Program-made: the position numbers and the translations under genes
The notes under the pieces: model-generated
The model's input: the letters and a program-made list of their open reading frames with translations, nothing else
The model's database searches: none
Told to the model about the DNA's origin: nothing
Shown: positions 26,384 to 34,078 of the stretch, one piece after another
Numbering within the stretch: the first letter of the stretch is position 1
Layout: the number at the start of each line of letters is the position of its first letter
Assembly (NCBI GenBank): GCA_965242505.1
Contig: OZ251449.1
Span: 3,472,001 to 3,536,000 of the forward strand
DNA from: UBA2966 sp965242505
GTDB lineage: Bacteria; Pseudomonadota; Alphaproteobacteria; UBA2966
Direction of reading: 5' to 3'
Length of the DNA: 64,000 nucleotides

Positions 26384-27865
26384 TCAGGCGTTGGCGCCGG
26401 CGGCCGCGGCGCCGGCGATCCGGCCGAACACGGCGCCGGAGGTCAGGCCCGTCGCGCCCGGATAGTTGAAGTAGAAGAGCCCGCCGACCAGCTCGCCGGC
26501 CGCGTACAGCCCGGGGATCGTCCGGCCGTCGGTGTCGATCACCTGAGCCCGCGGGTTTATCCGCAGGCCGCCGAACGTGAAGGTGATTCCGCAGGTCACC
26601 GCGTAGGCCTCGAAGGGCGGTTCGTCGATGGTGTTCGCCCAGTTCGACTTCGGCACCGTCAGGCCCTCGGCGCGCCGTCCGTCCTTGACGTTGGGATCGA
26701 ACGGGACGTCGGTGCGGACGGCGGCGTTGTACTCCCGGATCGTCGCGACGACGCCGGCCGCGTCGGTGTCGTCCATCCTGGCGGCCAGCTCCTCGATCGT
26801 GTCGGCTCGTATCCTGGTGACGCGCCGGATGCGGTATTCGTCCCGCAGCAGATGCGCGACCTTGGCGTCGAAGACCTGCCACGCGAACTGCCCCGGTTGC
26901 GAGAGTATCTCGCGCCCGTAGCGCGCGTAGGTGTAGTTGCGGAACTCCGCTCCCTCGTCGAGGAAACGCCGTCCGCGCGAATTCAGCACGATCCCCCACG
27001 GATAGCTGTGCTTCTGGAACTGGTCGCCGACCGCGAGGTCGCCGAACTCCGGCGCGTTGCGGTCCCAGGCCACGGCGTGGCACCCGGACCAGTTGCCGGC
27101 CGGAGACGCGCCCGCGTCCAGCGCCATGCGGATGCCGTCGCCGGTGTTGAACCGCGACCCCCGCACCTTGGCGAGGTCCCATCCCGGACCGAGGTAGCGG
27201 GTGCGCCATTCGGCGTTGGCCTCGAACCCGCCCGCCGCCAGCACGACGCCGCGCGCGCGGATGTCACGGGTCCGGCCGCCGTCGCGCACGCGCACGCCGT
27301 GGACGCCGTCGTCGTCCTGCAACAGCGACATGGCCCGCGCTTCGTACAGGACCTCCACGCCGGCCCGCGCGGCCGCCGCGTGCAGCGAATCGACCAGACC
27401 GGGGCCGCCGCCCGCCGCCTCCACGGTGACGCCGCCCCAGAACCTGAACCTGCCGTCCACCTTGAAGGCCTGGCGGCCGTAGATCGGAACGAAACGGACT
27501 CCCTTGGACTTCATCCACCGGGCGGTGGAGAAGCTCTTCGTCACCAGCGCTTCCACGAGATCGGGATCGCAGCGGTAGCGCGTGATACGGCCCATGTCGT
27601 CGAAGTACTGGTCGGACGTGTACGCGCCGAAGTCGGTGATCTCCTTCTCCTCGTCGGAGAGATCGACGAGCTTCTCGATGTCCTCGACGCCGTTGTAGAC
27701 GATGCGCATGCCCCCGGCGGTGAACTGGCTGTTGCCGCCCCGTTCCTCGCGCGGCGCGCGCTCCAGCGCCAGCACGTCGGACGCGCGCTCCCGCGCCGAC
27801 AGGGCCGCGCAGAGGGCCGCGTTGCCGGCGCCGACCACGATCACGTCGTAAACGTCCTTCGTCAT
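26384..27865 (-). CDS. tcuA: FAD-dependent tricarballylate dehydrogenase-like flavoprotein
   Basis: A 493-residue soluble FAD_binding_2 protein most like TcuA, which oxidises tricarballylate to cis-aconitate. The N terminus is YDVIVVGAGNAALCAALSARE, then APREERGGNSQFTAGGMR. The C terminus has CGITFTFGGLRINPRAQVID and LYAAGELVGGLFYFNYPGATG. These subgroup features, particularly the GGNS(Q/R)(F/H)TAGG segment, favour TcuA over other family members. The TcuB and TcuC partners are absent, so electrons would go to another acceptor. The ATG at 27865 follows AGAGGA. An IS5-type element is inserted 42 bp upstream and may have altered its promoter. The symbol is by similarity only. Confidence 0.8.
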   Translation of the reverse strand: MTKDVYDVIVVGAGNAALCAALSARERASDVLALERAPREERGGNSQFTAGGMRIVYNGVEDIEKLVDLSDEEKEITDFGAYTSDQYFDDMGRITRYRCDPDLVEALVTKSFSTARWMKSKGVRFVPIYGRQAFKVDGRFRFWGGVTVEAAGGGPGLVDSLHAAAARAGVEVLYEARAMSLLQDDDGVHGVRVRDGGRTRDIRARGVVLAAGGFEANAEWRTRYLGPGWDLAKVRGSRFNTGDGIRMALDAGASPAGNWSGCHAVAWDRNAPEFGDLAVGDQFQKHSYPWGIVLNSRGRRFLDEGAEFRNYTYARYGREILSQPGQFAWQVFDAKVAHLLRDEYRIRRVTRIRADTIEELAARMDDTDAAGVVATIREYNAAVRTDVPFDPNVKDGRRAEGLTVPKSNWANTIDEPPFEAYAVTCGITFTFGGLRINPRAQVIDTDGRTIPGLYAAGELVGGLFYFNYPGATGLTSGAVFGRIAGAAAAGANA

Positions 27866-27907
27866 CGTCCTCTCGTTCCGCGCGGAGTCCGGTCGAGCCT
27901 GTTCTAG

Positions 27908-28773
27908 GCCGTGTTGACGAATTGGTGGAATTTGTGGATGATAGTACTCCCTTGATGGTCCTGGGAGAACAAGCATGGCCTTACGCTTACTCATCAGCGA
28001 TGCCCTGTGGTCGAAGATCGAACCCGTGCTCAAGGAACTCAAGCACGCCGCCGGCAGCCCGCCGGCGCTCAGCGACCGGATGTTCATCGAAGCCGTCCTG
28101 TACCAGGCGCGCACCGGAACCCCGTGGCGGGACCTGCCCGACGAGTTCGGCAACTGGAATGCCGTCTATCACCGCTTCCGCCGTTGGGAGAAGCGCGGAC
28201 TGTGGGAACGGCTCTGGCAGCGGTTCCAGACCCTCGACGATGAGCGGCTTGGCGAGTTGTTCATCGATTCGACCATCGTGCGGGCGCATCAGCACGCGGC
28301 TGGAGCGTCAAAAAAAACGGCGGACAACAGGCCCAGGCTCTGGGTCGCTCTCGGGGTGGGTTCACCACCAAGCTGCACGCGGCCTGCATCGACGAGCGCA
28401 CCGGGGTGTCGTTCGTGTTGACGGGTGGACAGCGCCATGACGCGGTGGGGTTTGAAACGGTGTGGGAGGGGGCGTCGGCGTTGCCCGCCCCGGCGGCCGT
28501 CGTCATGGACAGGGCGTATGACGGCAACGCCATTCGTCGGTTTCTGGCCGTGCGGGGGATTGAAGCGGTCATCCCGTCGACAGCGAACCGGACCGAGCCG
28601 ATCCCTCACGATGCGCGGAAGTACGGGTTGCGGGAGAAGGTCGAACGGTTCTTCAACAAGCTCAAGCAGTTCCGCCGCATCGCCACCCGCTATGAGAAGC
28701 TCGGTCGGACGTTCCTGGCGTTCGTTCATATCGTGTCCGCATGGATCGGACTCCGATAATTCGTCAACACAAC
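27908..28773 (+). mobile_element. IS5-type (IS427-like group) insertion sequence, complete
   Basis: An 866-bp element. Terminal inverted repeats are GCCGTGTTGACGAATT (27908-27923) and, on the other strand, GTTGTGTTGACGAATT (28758-28773), 14 of 16 identical. Both ends are flanked by CTAG (27904-27907 and 28774-28777), consistent with target duplication, CTAG or the central TA. It carries one two-frame DDE transposase. Ends, flanking repeat and frames are all intact, so it is probably active or recently so. It lies between the tcuA-like gene and the deacetylase gene. Confidence 0.9.
27975..28759 (+). CDS. IS5-type transposase, expressed by -1 frameshifting
   Basis: The first frame runs 27975-28421 and starts MALRLLISDALWSKIEP, a DUF4096-type N terminus, with the first catalytic aspartate in FIDSTIVRAHQH. 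The second frame carries the remainder: GGQQAQALGRSRGGFTTKLH, VMDRAYDGNAIR with the second aspartate, and REKVERFFNKLKQFRR with the glutamate, ending at 28759. The frames meet at eight A residues followed by C (28310-28318), a classic slippery site; a -1 shift gives a ~260-residue DDE enzyme of normal length. The ATG has GGGAG about 9 bases upstream. Programmed frameshifting is known for this IS group; a simple disabling indel is the alternative. Confidence 0.87.
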
Positions 28774-28877
28774 CTAGCCGCGCCCCGCCCCCGCGGGCAA
28801 GCGGACCCGGCGGCGGTTGCGCCGCCGCGCCGGGCCCGGCACAGTCTCCGGATCGGGCGCACGCGCGAGAGCAGGCC

Positions 28878-29771
28878 ATGGAATTTCCCCGCCACGACCG
28901 CTACGACTACGTTCCCATCGACGAGCGGCCGGACTACACGTGGCCGAACGGCAAGCGCCTCGCCGTCTATTTCGGCAACAACGTCGAGGAGTTCGCCTTC
29001 CGGGAAGGGCTCAACGAGGCGGGCCTGTCCGCCCCGCCGCCCACGCACCGGACCTTCGCGTCGCGCGATTACGGCAACCGGGTCGGCATCTGGCGCCTGT
29101 TCGACCTGCTCGACGACCTCGGCGCCCCGGCGTCGCACAACGTCAACACCGCCGTCTTCGACCATGCGCCCCAGGTGGCGGAGCGGATCGGGGAGCGCGG
29201 CGACGAGATGATCGGCCACGGCCGCACCAATTCCGAGCGCCAGGACGGATTCTCGGAGGCCGACGAGAAGGAGATGATCGAGCACTGCGCCGAGGCGATC
29301 GCGCGGCATGGCGGCAAGCGGCCGACCGGCTGGCTCAGCCCGTTCCTGGCCGAGACCGCCGTCACGCCCGACCTCCTGAAGGAAGCCGGCTACGACTACA
29401 CTCTCAACTGGCCCTTCGACGACCAGCCCGTGTGGATGCGCACGCGGGCGGGGCCGCTCCTCTGCGTGCCGTACTCGGTGGAGATCAACGACCTGCCGGT
29501 TATCGTCAACACGTGGCGCTACACGCCGCGGCAGTTCGCCGAGCTGATCGTCGACCAGTTCGACGAGATGCTGGAGGAGTCGCGGCGCCGGCCCCTGGTG
29601 TTCTGCTTCTCCCTTCATCCTTTCGTGCTCGGCCATCCGTTCCGGATCCGGCCCTTGCGCCGGGCCATGGAGCACGTCATGCGGAGCCGCGACGACGTCT
29701 GGCTCACGACCCCGGGCGAGATCGCGGCCTGGTGCAGAACCCTGCCGCCCGGAATCGTTCCGGGCAGCTGA
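28878..29771 (+). CDS. Polysaccharide deacetylase-family (PuuE-like) hydrolase
   Basis: A 297-residue NodB-fold hydrolase of the subgroup that includes PuuE-type allantoinases. It starts MEFPRHDRYDYVPIDERPDYTWPNGKRLAVYFGNNVEEF. That N-terminal part, cited here by residues 1-40, is typical, with the conserved RDYGNRVGIWRLFDLLD following. Later parts are EMIGHGRTNSERQDG, RPTGWLSPFLAET, and FSLHPFVLGHPFRIRPL with the catalytic-side histidine. The family acts on C-N bonds other than peptide bonds, in sugars or ureides; substrate not resolved. No signal peptide, so cytoplasmic. The ATG at 28878 lies about 100 bp after the IS end, so its promoter may come from the IS or the short gap. Confidence 0.85.
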   Translation: MEFPRHDRYDYVPIDERPDYTWPNGKRLAVYFGNNVEEFAFREGLNEAGLSAPPPTHRTFASRDYGNRVGIWRLFDLLDDLGAPASHNVNTAVFDHAPQVAERIGERGDEMIGHGRTNSERQDGFSEADEKEMIEHCAEAIARHGGKRPTGWLSPFLAETAVTPDLLKEAGYDYTLNWPFDDQPVWMRTRAGPLLCVPYSVEINDLPVIVNTWRYTPRQFAELIVDQFDEMLEESRRRPLVFCFSLHPFVLGHPFRIRPLRRAMEHVMRSRDDVWLTTPGEIAAWCRTLPPGIVPGS

Positions 29772-29785
29772 TCCGGGGGGCGCGG

Positions 29786-31369
29786 CTACCCGCGCCGTTG
29801 CGCGGGCGCCTTGCGCAGGAAGAGGCACGCGATCAGCCCGATCGCGAAGATCGCGCCGATGACGAAGAACATGTCGTTGTAGGCCATGATGGTGGCGTCC
29901 CGCGAGACCAGGGAGTTCAACGCCGCCACCGCCTGATCCCGGGCGAGCTGGAGGTCGCCGCTGTAGGCGGCGAAACGTTCGGTCAGTCGATCGAGCCGGG
30001 CCAGGGTTTCCGCGTCGTAGGACGAGACGTGCTCGCCGACGTGATCGACGTGGAAGTCCGAGCGCCGGGAGATTCCCGTGTTCAGGCAGGCGATGCCGAC
30101 GGCGCCGCCGATGTCCCGGGTCATGTTGAGGATCGCCGCGGCCGAGCCGTGGTTGGCGGGTTCCAGCAGGGAGGTCGCGAAGATCGGCAGCACGACCATG
30201 ATGAAGGGCTGCCCCACGGCCCGGATGACGTTGACGAACATGAGCTCCCAGTACCCGGTATCGAAGCTCATGTTGACGTTCAGGAAGCAGCTGACGCTGA
30301 AGAGGACGCATCCGAACCCCAGCAGCAGGCGCGCGTCCACGCGCGGCAGGAGCCACAGCACCAGGGGCGCGGCGACGATCTGCGGAATGCCGATCCACAT
30401 GATCACCGTGCTGACCTGGGTCGCCGTGTACTGGGGAACCTGGATCAGGTAGAGCGCGATGATGAACATCGTGCCGAACACGCCGACGCCGAAGCCGAAG
30501 AAGACGAGGCAGCAGATGCCGAAGTTGCGTCTCCCGCAGAGGCGCAGGTTTATGTACGGCTCCTTCCTGAACAGCTGGATCGCGACGAAGGCCAGGAGGC
30601 ACAGGCCGGAGATCGTCGACAGCCGCAGGATATGGTCGGACGTGAACCAGTCGTTGCGGTTGCCTTCCTCGAGCACGGTGATGAACAGGAACAACCCCAC
30701 CGCCATGATGGCGATGCTGAACCACTGGACCCGGCGCAGGAGCTCCAACGCCCGGGGCGACCTGTCGAGCCCGTGGAGCAGGCAGGCGAGGGCCGCGCCG
30801 GCGGGGATCGTCTGGACGTAGAAGATCAGCTCCCACGAGAACGTATCCGTCAGCCAGCCGCCGAGCGCGGGCCCCACGGTCGGCGCCTGGACCGTGAGCA
30901 GCGCCCACCACATGAAGGCGACGGGCCGCTTCGACGGGGGCAGGGTCGCCAGGATGACGGTGAAGGCCATGGGCATGAGGCCGCCGCCGAACAATCCGGC
31001 GGCGAACCGCAGCGCGATCATCGCGTTCAGGTCCCAGGCCAGGGCGCAGGCGACGAGCGACAGCATGAACCCGGCGGTGTTGGCCGTCGCGTAGGTGCGG
31101 ACGGAGAACACGCGCGTGAGCCAGGCCGTCAGCGGCATGATGACGATGGCGGCGGCGAGGTAGGCGGTCGTGATCCACGACGCCTCGGTCAGGTTCGCGG
31201 ACAAGGCCGCCTGGATCTCGCGCAGCGACGTGTTGGTGATCTGGTGGTTCAGGACCGCGCAGAAGGAGCCGATGATGGCGCCCGACACCGCGATCCACTG
31301 GCGGAGCGTGACGCGCTCGTCGGTCCCGGATGCGGGGGGCGATGGCGCGTCGGCGTCGGCGGCGGTCAA
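29786..31369 (-). CDS. EmrB/QacA-type (DHA2) MFS transporter
   Basis: A 527-residue drug:proton antiporter with about 14 predicted membrane helices. It begins RQWIAVSGAIIGSFCAVLNHQITNTSL, with the first-helix motif of the DHA2 family. Motif A is present in degenerate form around PLTAWLTRVFSVRTYA, and motif C appears as QAPTVGPALGGWLTD. The last helices are followed by a short basic tail. Such pumps export toxic compounds, sometimes with a periplasmic adaptor, which is absent here. The start is uncertain: TTG at 31369 is in frame, while the nearby ATG at 31380 is out of frame. A damaged second copy of the 5' part of this gene occurs at 32311-32440. Confidence 0.86.
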   Translation of the reverse strand: MTAADADAPSPPASGTDERVTLRQWIAVSGAIIGSFCAVLNHQITNTSLREIQAALSANLTEASWITTAYLAAAIVIMPLTAWLTRVFSVRTYATANTAGFMLSLVACALAWDLNAMIALRFAAGLFGGGLMPMAFTVILATLPPSKRPVAFMWWALLTVQAPTVGPALGGWLTDTFSWELIFYVQTIPAGAALACLLHGLDRSPRALELLRRVQWFSIAIMAVGLFLFITVLEEGNRNDWFTSDHILRLSTISGLCLLAFVAIQLFRKEPYINLRLCGRRNFGICCLVFFGFGVGVFGTMFIIALYLIQVPQYTATQVSTVIMWIGIPQIVAAPLVLWLLPRVDARLLLGFGCVLFSVSCFLNVNMSFDTGYWELMFVNVIRAVGQPFIMVVLPIFATSLLEPANHGSAAAILNMTRDIGGAVGIACLNTGISRRSDFHVDHVGEHVSSYDAETLARLDRLTERFAAYSGDLQLARDQAVAALNSLVSRDATIMAYNDMFFVIGAIFAIGLIACLFLRKAPAQRRG

Positions 31370-31579
31370 CTCGGGGTCATCCCTTCGGCGCTCACTCGGT
31401 CTTCCCGTCGCGCCCGGCCGACGCGCGCTCGCGGCCCCGCTCCGGTTCCCTCACGTCTTCCGGAGCGGCGCCGCCCGGATCCGACCTGCGCCGCATCCGC
31501 GAACGGGGAATGCAAGGACGATCAGTATACGACGCGGCGTGTCCGCCACGAGCCCGCTTCCGGCCGGGCGCCGCGTCGA

Positions 31580-31608
31580 TTGACCAAGTAGCTATCCGTC
31601 GCTACTTT
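31580..31608 (+). promoter_or_regulatory. vapB promoter with an inverted-repeat operator
   Basis: A TTGACC box (31580-31585) is followed after 17 bases by TACTTT (31603-31608), a plausible sigma-70 promoter. Within it lies the perfect inverted repeat AAGTAGC-N8-GCTACTT (31586-31607). Antitoxins of the Phd/VapB type repress their own operons by binding such palindromes, so this is very likely the autoregulatory operator. The predicted transcription start is close to the ATG at 31616, so the mRNA may have almost no leader. Confidence 0.75.
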
Positions 31609-31615
31609 CGGAGTC

Positions 31616-31909
31616 ATGAGATCGGTCGGCATAAAGGTTCTGAACAGTCGTCTGAGCGAATACGTGCGCCTGGCGGCGTCGGGGGAAACGGTTCTGGTGA
31701 CGGACCGTGATCGGGTGGTGGCCGAAATCGGCCCGCCGCGAGAGACCGGGAGCCCGGTCCTCGCTGACGCGCTGCTGGCCGAGGCGGCGCATCGCGGCTG
31801 GCTGACGCCGCCGGTCCTGTCAGCCACGGGAGAGTTGCCGAGCGTGGAGCCGGTCGGCCGCCTGGACGATATTCTTGGCGAGCTGGACGCCGACAGAAGC
31901 GACCGGTGA
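31616..31909 (+). CDS. vapB: VapB/Phd-type antitoxin
   Basis: A 97-residue antitoxin of the Phd/YefM superfamily. It begins MRSVGIKVLNSRLSEYVRLAASGETVLVTDRDRVVAEI, cited here as residues 1-38, with the SGETVLVTDR(D/G)RVVA(E/R)I DNA-binding core. The C-terminal acidic part (SVEPVGRLDDILGELDADRSD) would wrap around the toxin. The ATG has GGAG 5 bases upstream. The stop overlaps the GTG of vapC by four bases. Although vapC is broken, vapB and its operator look intact; it may act as a free repressor or neutralise VapC toxins made elsewhere. Confidence 0.88.
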   Translation: MRSVGIKVLNSRLSEYVRLAASGETVLVTDRDRVVAEIGPPRETGSPVLADALLAEAAHRGWLTPPVLSATGELPSVEPVGRLDDILGELDADRSDR

Positions 31910-32274
31910 TCTCTCTCGATACCTCGGTCGCGCTCGCGTGGCTTCTGGCGGAAGACCGCCGCCCTCCCGTGATGCTCTGAGACGAGACGCTGGCGAGCAG
32001 CCGGTTGATGGAGTACGAGGTCAGGACCCGGCCCAACGCGCGTGTCCTGATCGGGCGTATCGTGTTGCTGGAGCTCGCCCCGGCGGTGCTCGCTCGCGCC
32101 CTCGATCCCTTTCCCGCATCGGCGCCCGTGCGCACCCTTGACGCCCTGCATCTGGCGTCGTGCGAGTACCTGCTCGGTCGCGGTCAATCGGTGGCGCTCG
32201 CCAGTTACGACCGCCGGATGACGGCGATCGCGCGGGCCATGGATATCCCCGTCTTCGATCTGGAGGGGTGGTGA
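31906..32274 (+). pseudogene. vapC: vapC toxin gene interrupted by one in-frame TGA
   Basis: Read from GTG at 31906, the frame gives VISLDTSVALAWLLAEDRRPPVML, then TGA (31978-31980), then in the same frame DETLASSRLMEYEVRTR and the rest of a PIN-domain RNase to 32274. The expected acidic residues remain: D5 in SLDTS, E in LMEYEV, D in TLDALHLAS and D in SYDRRM. In related VapC proteins the stop position is normally tryptophan, so a TGG to TGA change explains it. The segment after PNARV also appears about ten residues short before LLELAP. The gene is therefore probably inactive unless the stop is read through. The GTG start overlaps vapB by GTGA. Confidence 0.85.
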
Positions 32275-32310
32275 ACCGCGCGCCGGCGCGACGGCCGCCG
32301 GTTCCTTCAC

Positions 32311-32440
32311 CCGCCGCCGAACGGCCCCGCGGCGAACCGCAGCGGCCGATGATGGCGCCCGGCACCGCGACCCACTGGCGGAGCGTGCAGCGCTCGTCGG
32401 TTCCGGATGCGGGGGACGCGGGGCGCGCGGGGGCATTGGC
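32311..32440 (-). pseudogene. Fragment of a second MFS transporter gene with an internal deletion
   Basis: Bases from about 32344 to 32423 repeat, with about 90 percent identity, the 5' coding part of the MFS gene at 31271-31350 (protein SGTDER-TLRQW-AV-GAIIG). Bases 32311-32340 match a second part of the same gene near 30984-31016 (LRFAAG-FGGG). The fragment thus joins roughly codons 10-34 to codons 120-130, with the part between deleted and a frame change at the join. It shows that this locus once held another copy of the transporter. Confidence 0.75.
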
Positions 32441-32704
32441 GCTCGGATCAAGCCTCTTCTTCGATGCCCGCGGGCCTTGGCGACGTCGCTGCAAAGCGGA
32501 CGAGACTTATGCGCTGGAGAACCGCAAGGGCGTGTGGAAGCCGGGGCGCACGGCCCGACAGCCCGACGACAAGGCGAATCCGGAATGGTTCCGCTCGATC
32601 CGCGTGGTGGCTCGCAGGCCTCCTTTGCAAGCCCGGAAGGAGAAGGACCCTGGATGTCATTTTTGGCTTGACTGCCATCGGCATATCCGTCTAGCGTTCC
32701 CGTC
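32441..32704. other. Unassigned sequence between decayed fragments
   Basis: This 264-bp stretch is moderately GC-rich and holds short overlapping open frames on both strands, none resembling a known family. I see no start with a ribosome site and no repeat. It is probably decayed coding sequence. Confidence 0.4.
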
Positions 32705-32830
32705 GGCATCAATTGTGTGAACCCGCTTGGTCGGGTCACCCGCTGAATACAACAGCCCTAGACCCGGCAGGGGGTAGCTTCCCGTGCTTGGCGAATAGGC
32801 GGGAATCCTTCGTATCACACGATTGATGCC
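32705..32830. repeat. 126-bp element bounded by a 16-bp inverted repeat (MITE-like)
   Basis: GGCATCAATTGTGTGA (32705-32720) faces TCACACGATTGATGCC (32815-32830), 15 of 16 bases complementary. The 94-bp interior has no open frame of note. The form is that of a miniature inverted-repeat element, or of a transposon end pair with the interior lost. No target duplication was recognised beside it. Confidence 0.55.
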
Positions 32831-32885
32831 AATGGCCCGATACCACGGGTCATTTGGTTTGGACTCGTGATGACGGAGATTGGCC

Positions 32886-33344
32886 ATGAAATGGATGGTC
32901 TTGGCGATGATGCTGGTTGCCGGTGTTGCGAACGTGTCGTTTGCGCAATATCATTCAAATGATCATGAGTGTAAAGTGGCAAGGGAATCTTGCCAGCATA
33001 TTCAGGACCTTAAAACGAATCTGATGAAGGAACATGCTGACATCTTTCGTCGTGTTCGTGAAGAATGTGATGAAAGTCTGAAAAATAGATTTCCGAATGA
33101 AGAGGCTCAGAGACAGGCGTTTCTTCATTCCTGTGGAGAAGGATGGCGTTGTTATCTTGATGTATCCAAAAAACATCCTTGGACTTCAGAAGAAAAAAAC
33201 TTTCTTCGTTCTTGTTATAGTAGAGGAGGATTTTCTTTTGACGATCCGTTCGCAGCCCCACCTGCCGTTGACGGACTTGATGAGGCATATAACGATTGCG
33301 CCTGCGCTTTTGGTTGTCGTGCGCCTGGCCTCTTTTGTTATTAG
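32886..33344 (+). CDS. Cysteine-rich secreted protein of unknown family
   Basis: A 152-residue protein with a clear signal peptide (MKWMVLAMMLVAGVANVSFA, probable cleavage after residue 20). The mature part holds ten cysteines, an even number that could form five disulfides, in a charged helical first half (CKVARESCQH through EECDESL) and a C-terminal cluster (CACAFGCRAPGLFC). I recognise no family. The gene is strikingly AT-rich and uses A/T-ending codons, unlike almost everything else in the window, so it was probably acquired. The ATG at 32886 has GGAG about 8 bases upstream. The ATG, signal peptide and length support a real gene. It stands alone between decayed sequences. Confidence 0.68.
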   Translation: MKWMVLAMMLVAGVANVSFAQYHSNDHECKVARESCQHIQDLKTNLMKEHADIFRRVREECDESLKNRFPNEEAQRQAFLHSCGEGWRCYLDVSKKHPWTSEEKNFLRSCYSRGGFSFDDPFAAPPAVDGLDEAYNDCACAFGCRAPGLFCY

Positions 33345-33505
33345 GTCTATGGCTGGAATCAACATCTTGTGTTTGAGGGTCATAAGGATGCAAGTTTTAT
33401 ACGATACGATGTCATGCGCCCGAAGGAGCGCATCAGTCTGAAATCGGCTTGCCTCGGGTAAGCGTCACGCCCTATGCTTGGCGAAAAGCACCAAAGGAGC
33501 AGGAC

Positions 33506-33928
33506 ATGTCTGATCGAGAAGAAGAGATTCGCCGTTTGTTGGAAAGACTTGAGCAAATTGACAAGCGCCTACAGGAGATTGCCGATTTGGAAGCTCGTGG
33601 CGCGATTTTCGGATCTGGTGCGTCGGATGGGAGGCTTGATGGGGAGCGCGAACGTCTGATCAACGAGGCGCGAGAGATACTGGATAGGCTTGACAAGGAG
33701 ATACGGGATAAGCTTGGCGTGTCTGATCGAGAAGAAAGGATTCGCCGTTTGTGGGAACGACTTGAAAAAATTCGCAAGCGCATACAGGAGATTGCCGATT
33801 CGGAAGCTCACAGCGCGCGGGTTGGATCTGGTGCGTCGGATGGGGGGCTTGATGCGGGGCGCGAACGTCTGATCAACGAGGCATGGGAGATACTGGATAA
33901 GCTTGACAAGGAGATTGGCTCCGCTTGA
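33506..33928 (+). CDS. Coiled-coil protein made of two 71-residue tandem repeats
   Basis: A 140-residue, highly charged, almost wholly helical protein. DNA bases 33506-33718 are repeated at 33719-33928 with a period of exactly 213 bp, giving two copies of SDREE-IRRL-ERLE-I-KR-QEIAD followed by GSGASDG and RERLINEA-EILD-LDKEI. Each copy is a helical hairpin with a glycine-rich turn. The start ATG has AAAGGAG 9 bases upstream. No family recognised; it resembles small structural or scaffold proteins. Like its neighbour, it uses more A/T than the genome norm and was likely acquired with it. There is no signal peptide or membrane segment. Confidence 0.68.
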   Translation: MSDREEEIRRLLERLEQIDKRLQEIADLEARGAIFGSGASDGRLDGERERLINEAREILDRLDKEIRDKLGVSDREERIRRLWERLEKIRKRIQEIADSEAHSARVGSGASDGGLDAGRERLINEAWEILDKLDKEIGSA

Positions 33929-33959
33929 GGACACATACGAAGACGACCAAGCTCAGGAT

Positions 33960-34031
33960 TCATAACCAGAAAACGACGGTGGTGGCGATGCACCGCCAGT
34001 CCTTGAGCCTTCCGAACGTGCGCTCGATGAG
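33960..34031 (-). pseudogene. Fragment of an IS5-type transposase C terminus
   Basis: Reading leftward, 24 codons give LIERTFGRLKDWRCIAT followed by TVVFWL and a stop. The first part is the catalytic-glutamate region of IS5-type transposases (IER-FGRLK-WR-IATRYD) and the last is the normal end of the protein (A-VIFWL), joined by an internal deletion of about 18 codons. It is a different group from the intact IS at 27908-28773. It marks an old insertion at this island. Confidence 0.72.
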
Positions 34032-34036
34032 GCGGC

Positions 34037-34078
34037 CGGTTGATGGAGTATGAAGCCCGGACTCGGCCCGACACGCGA
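34037..34078 (+). pseudogene. Second vapC fragment
   Basis: The 14 codons RLMEYEARTRPDTR match RLMEYEVRTRPNAR inside the vapC gene near 31995-32040, and the DNA is closely similar. Nothing of the gene remains on either side: the IS5 transposase fragment abuts it on the left and a monooxygenase remnant on the right. Confidence 0.6.

Noticed and set aside
28817..31591. A 924-codon open frame spanning the deacetylase and the antisense of the MFS gene
   Set aside because: It crosses two recognised genes, is rich in R, G and Q with no domain, and ignores their motifs.
31906..32274. A selenocysteine-type or read-through VapC
   Set aside because: No selenocysteine-like hairpin was recognised after the TGA, and an internal shortening further on also suggests decay; kept only as a remote alternative.
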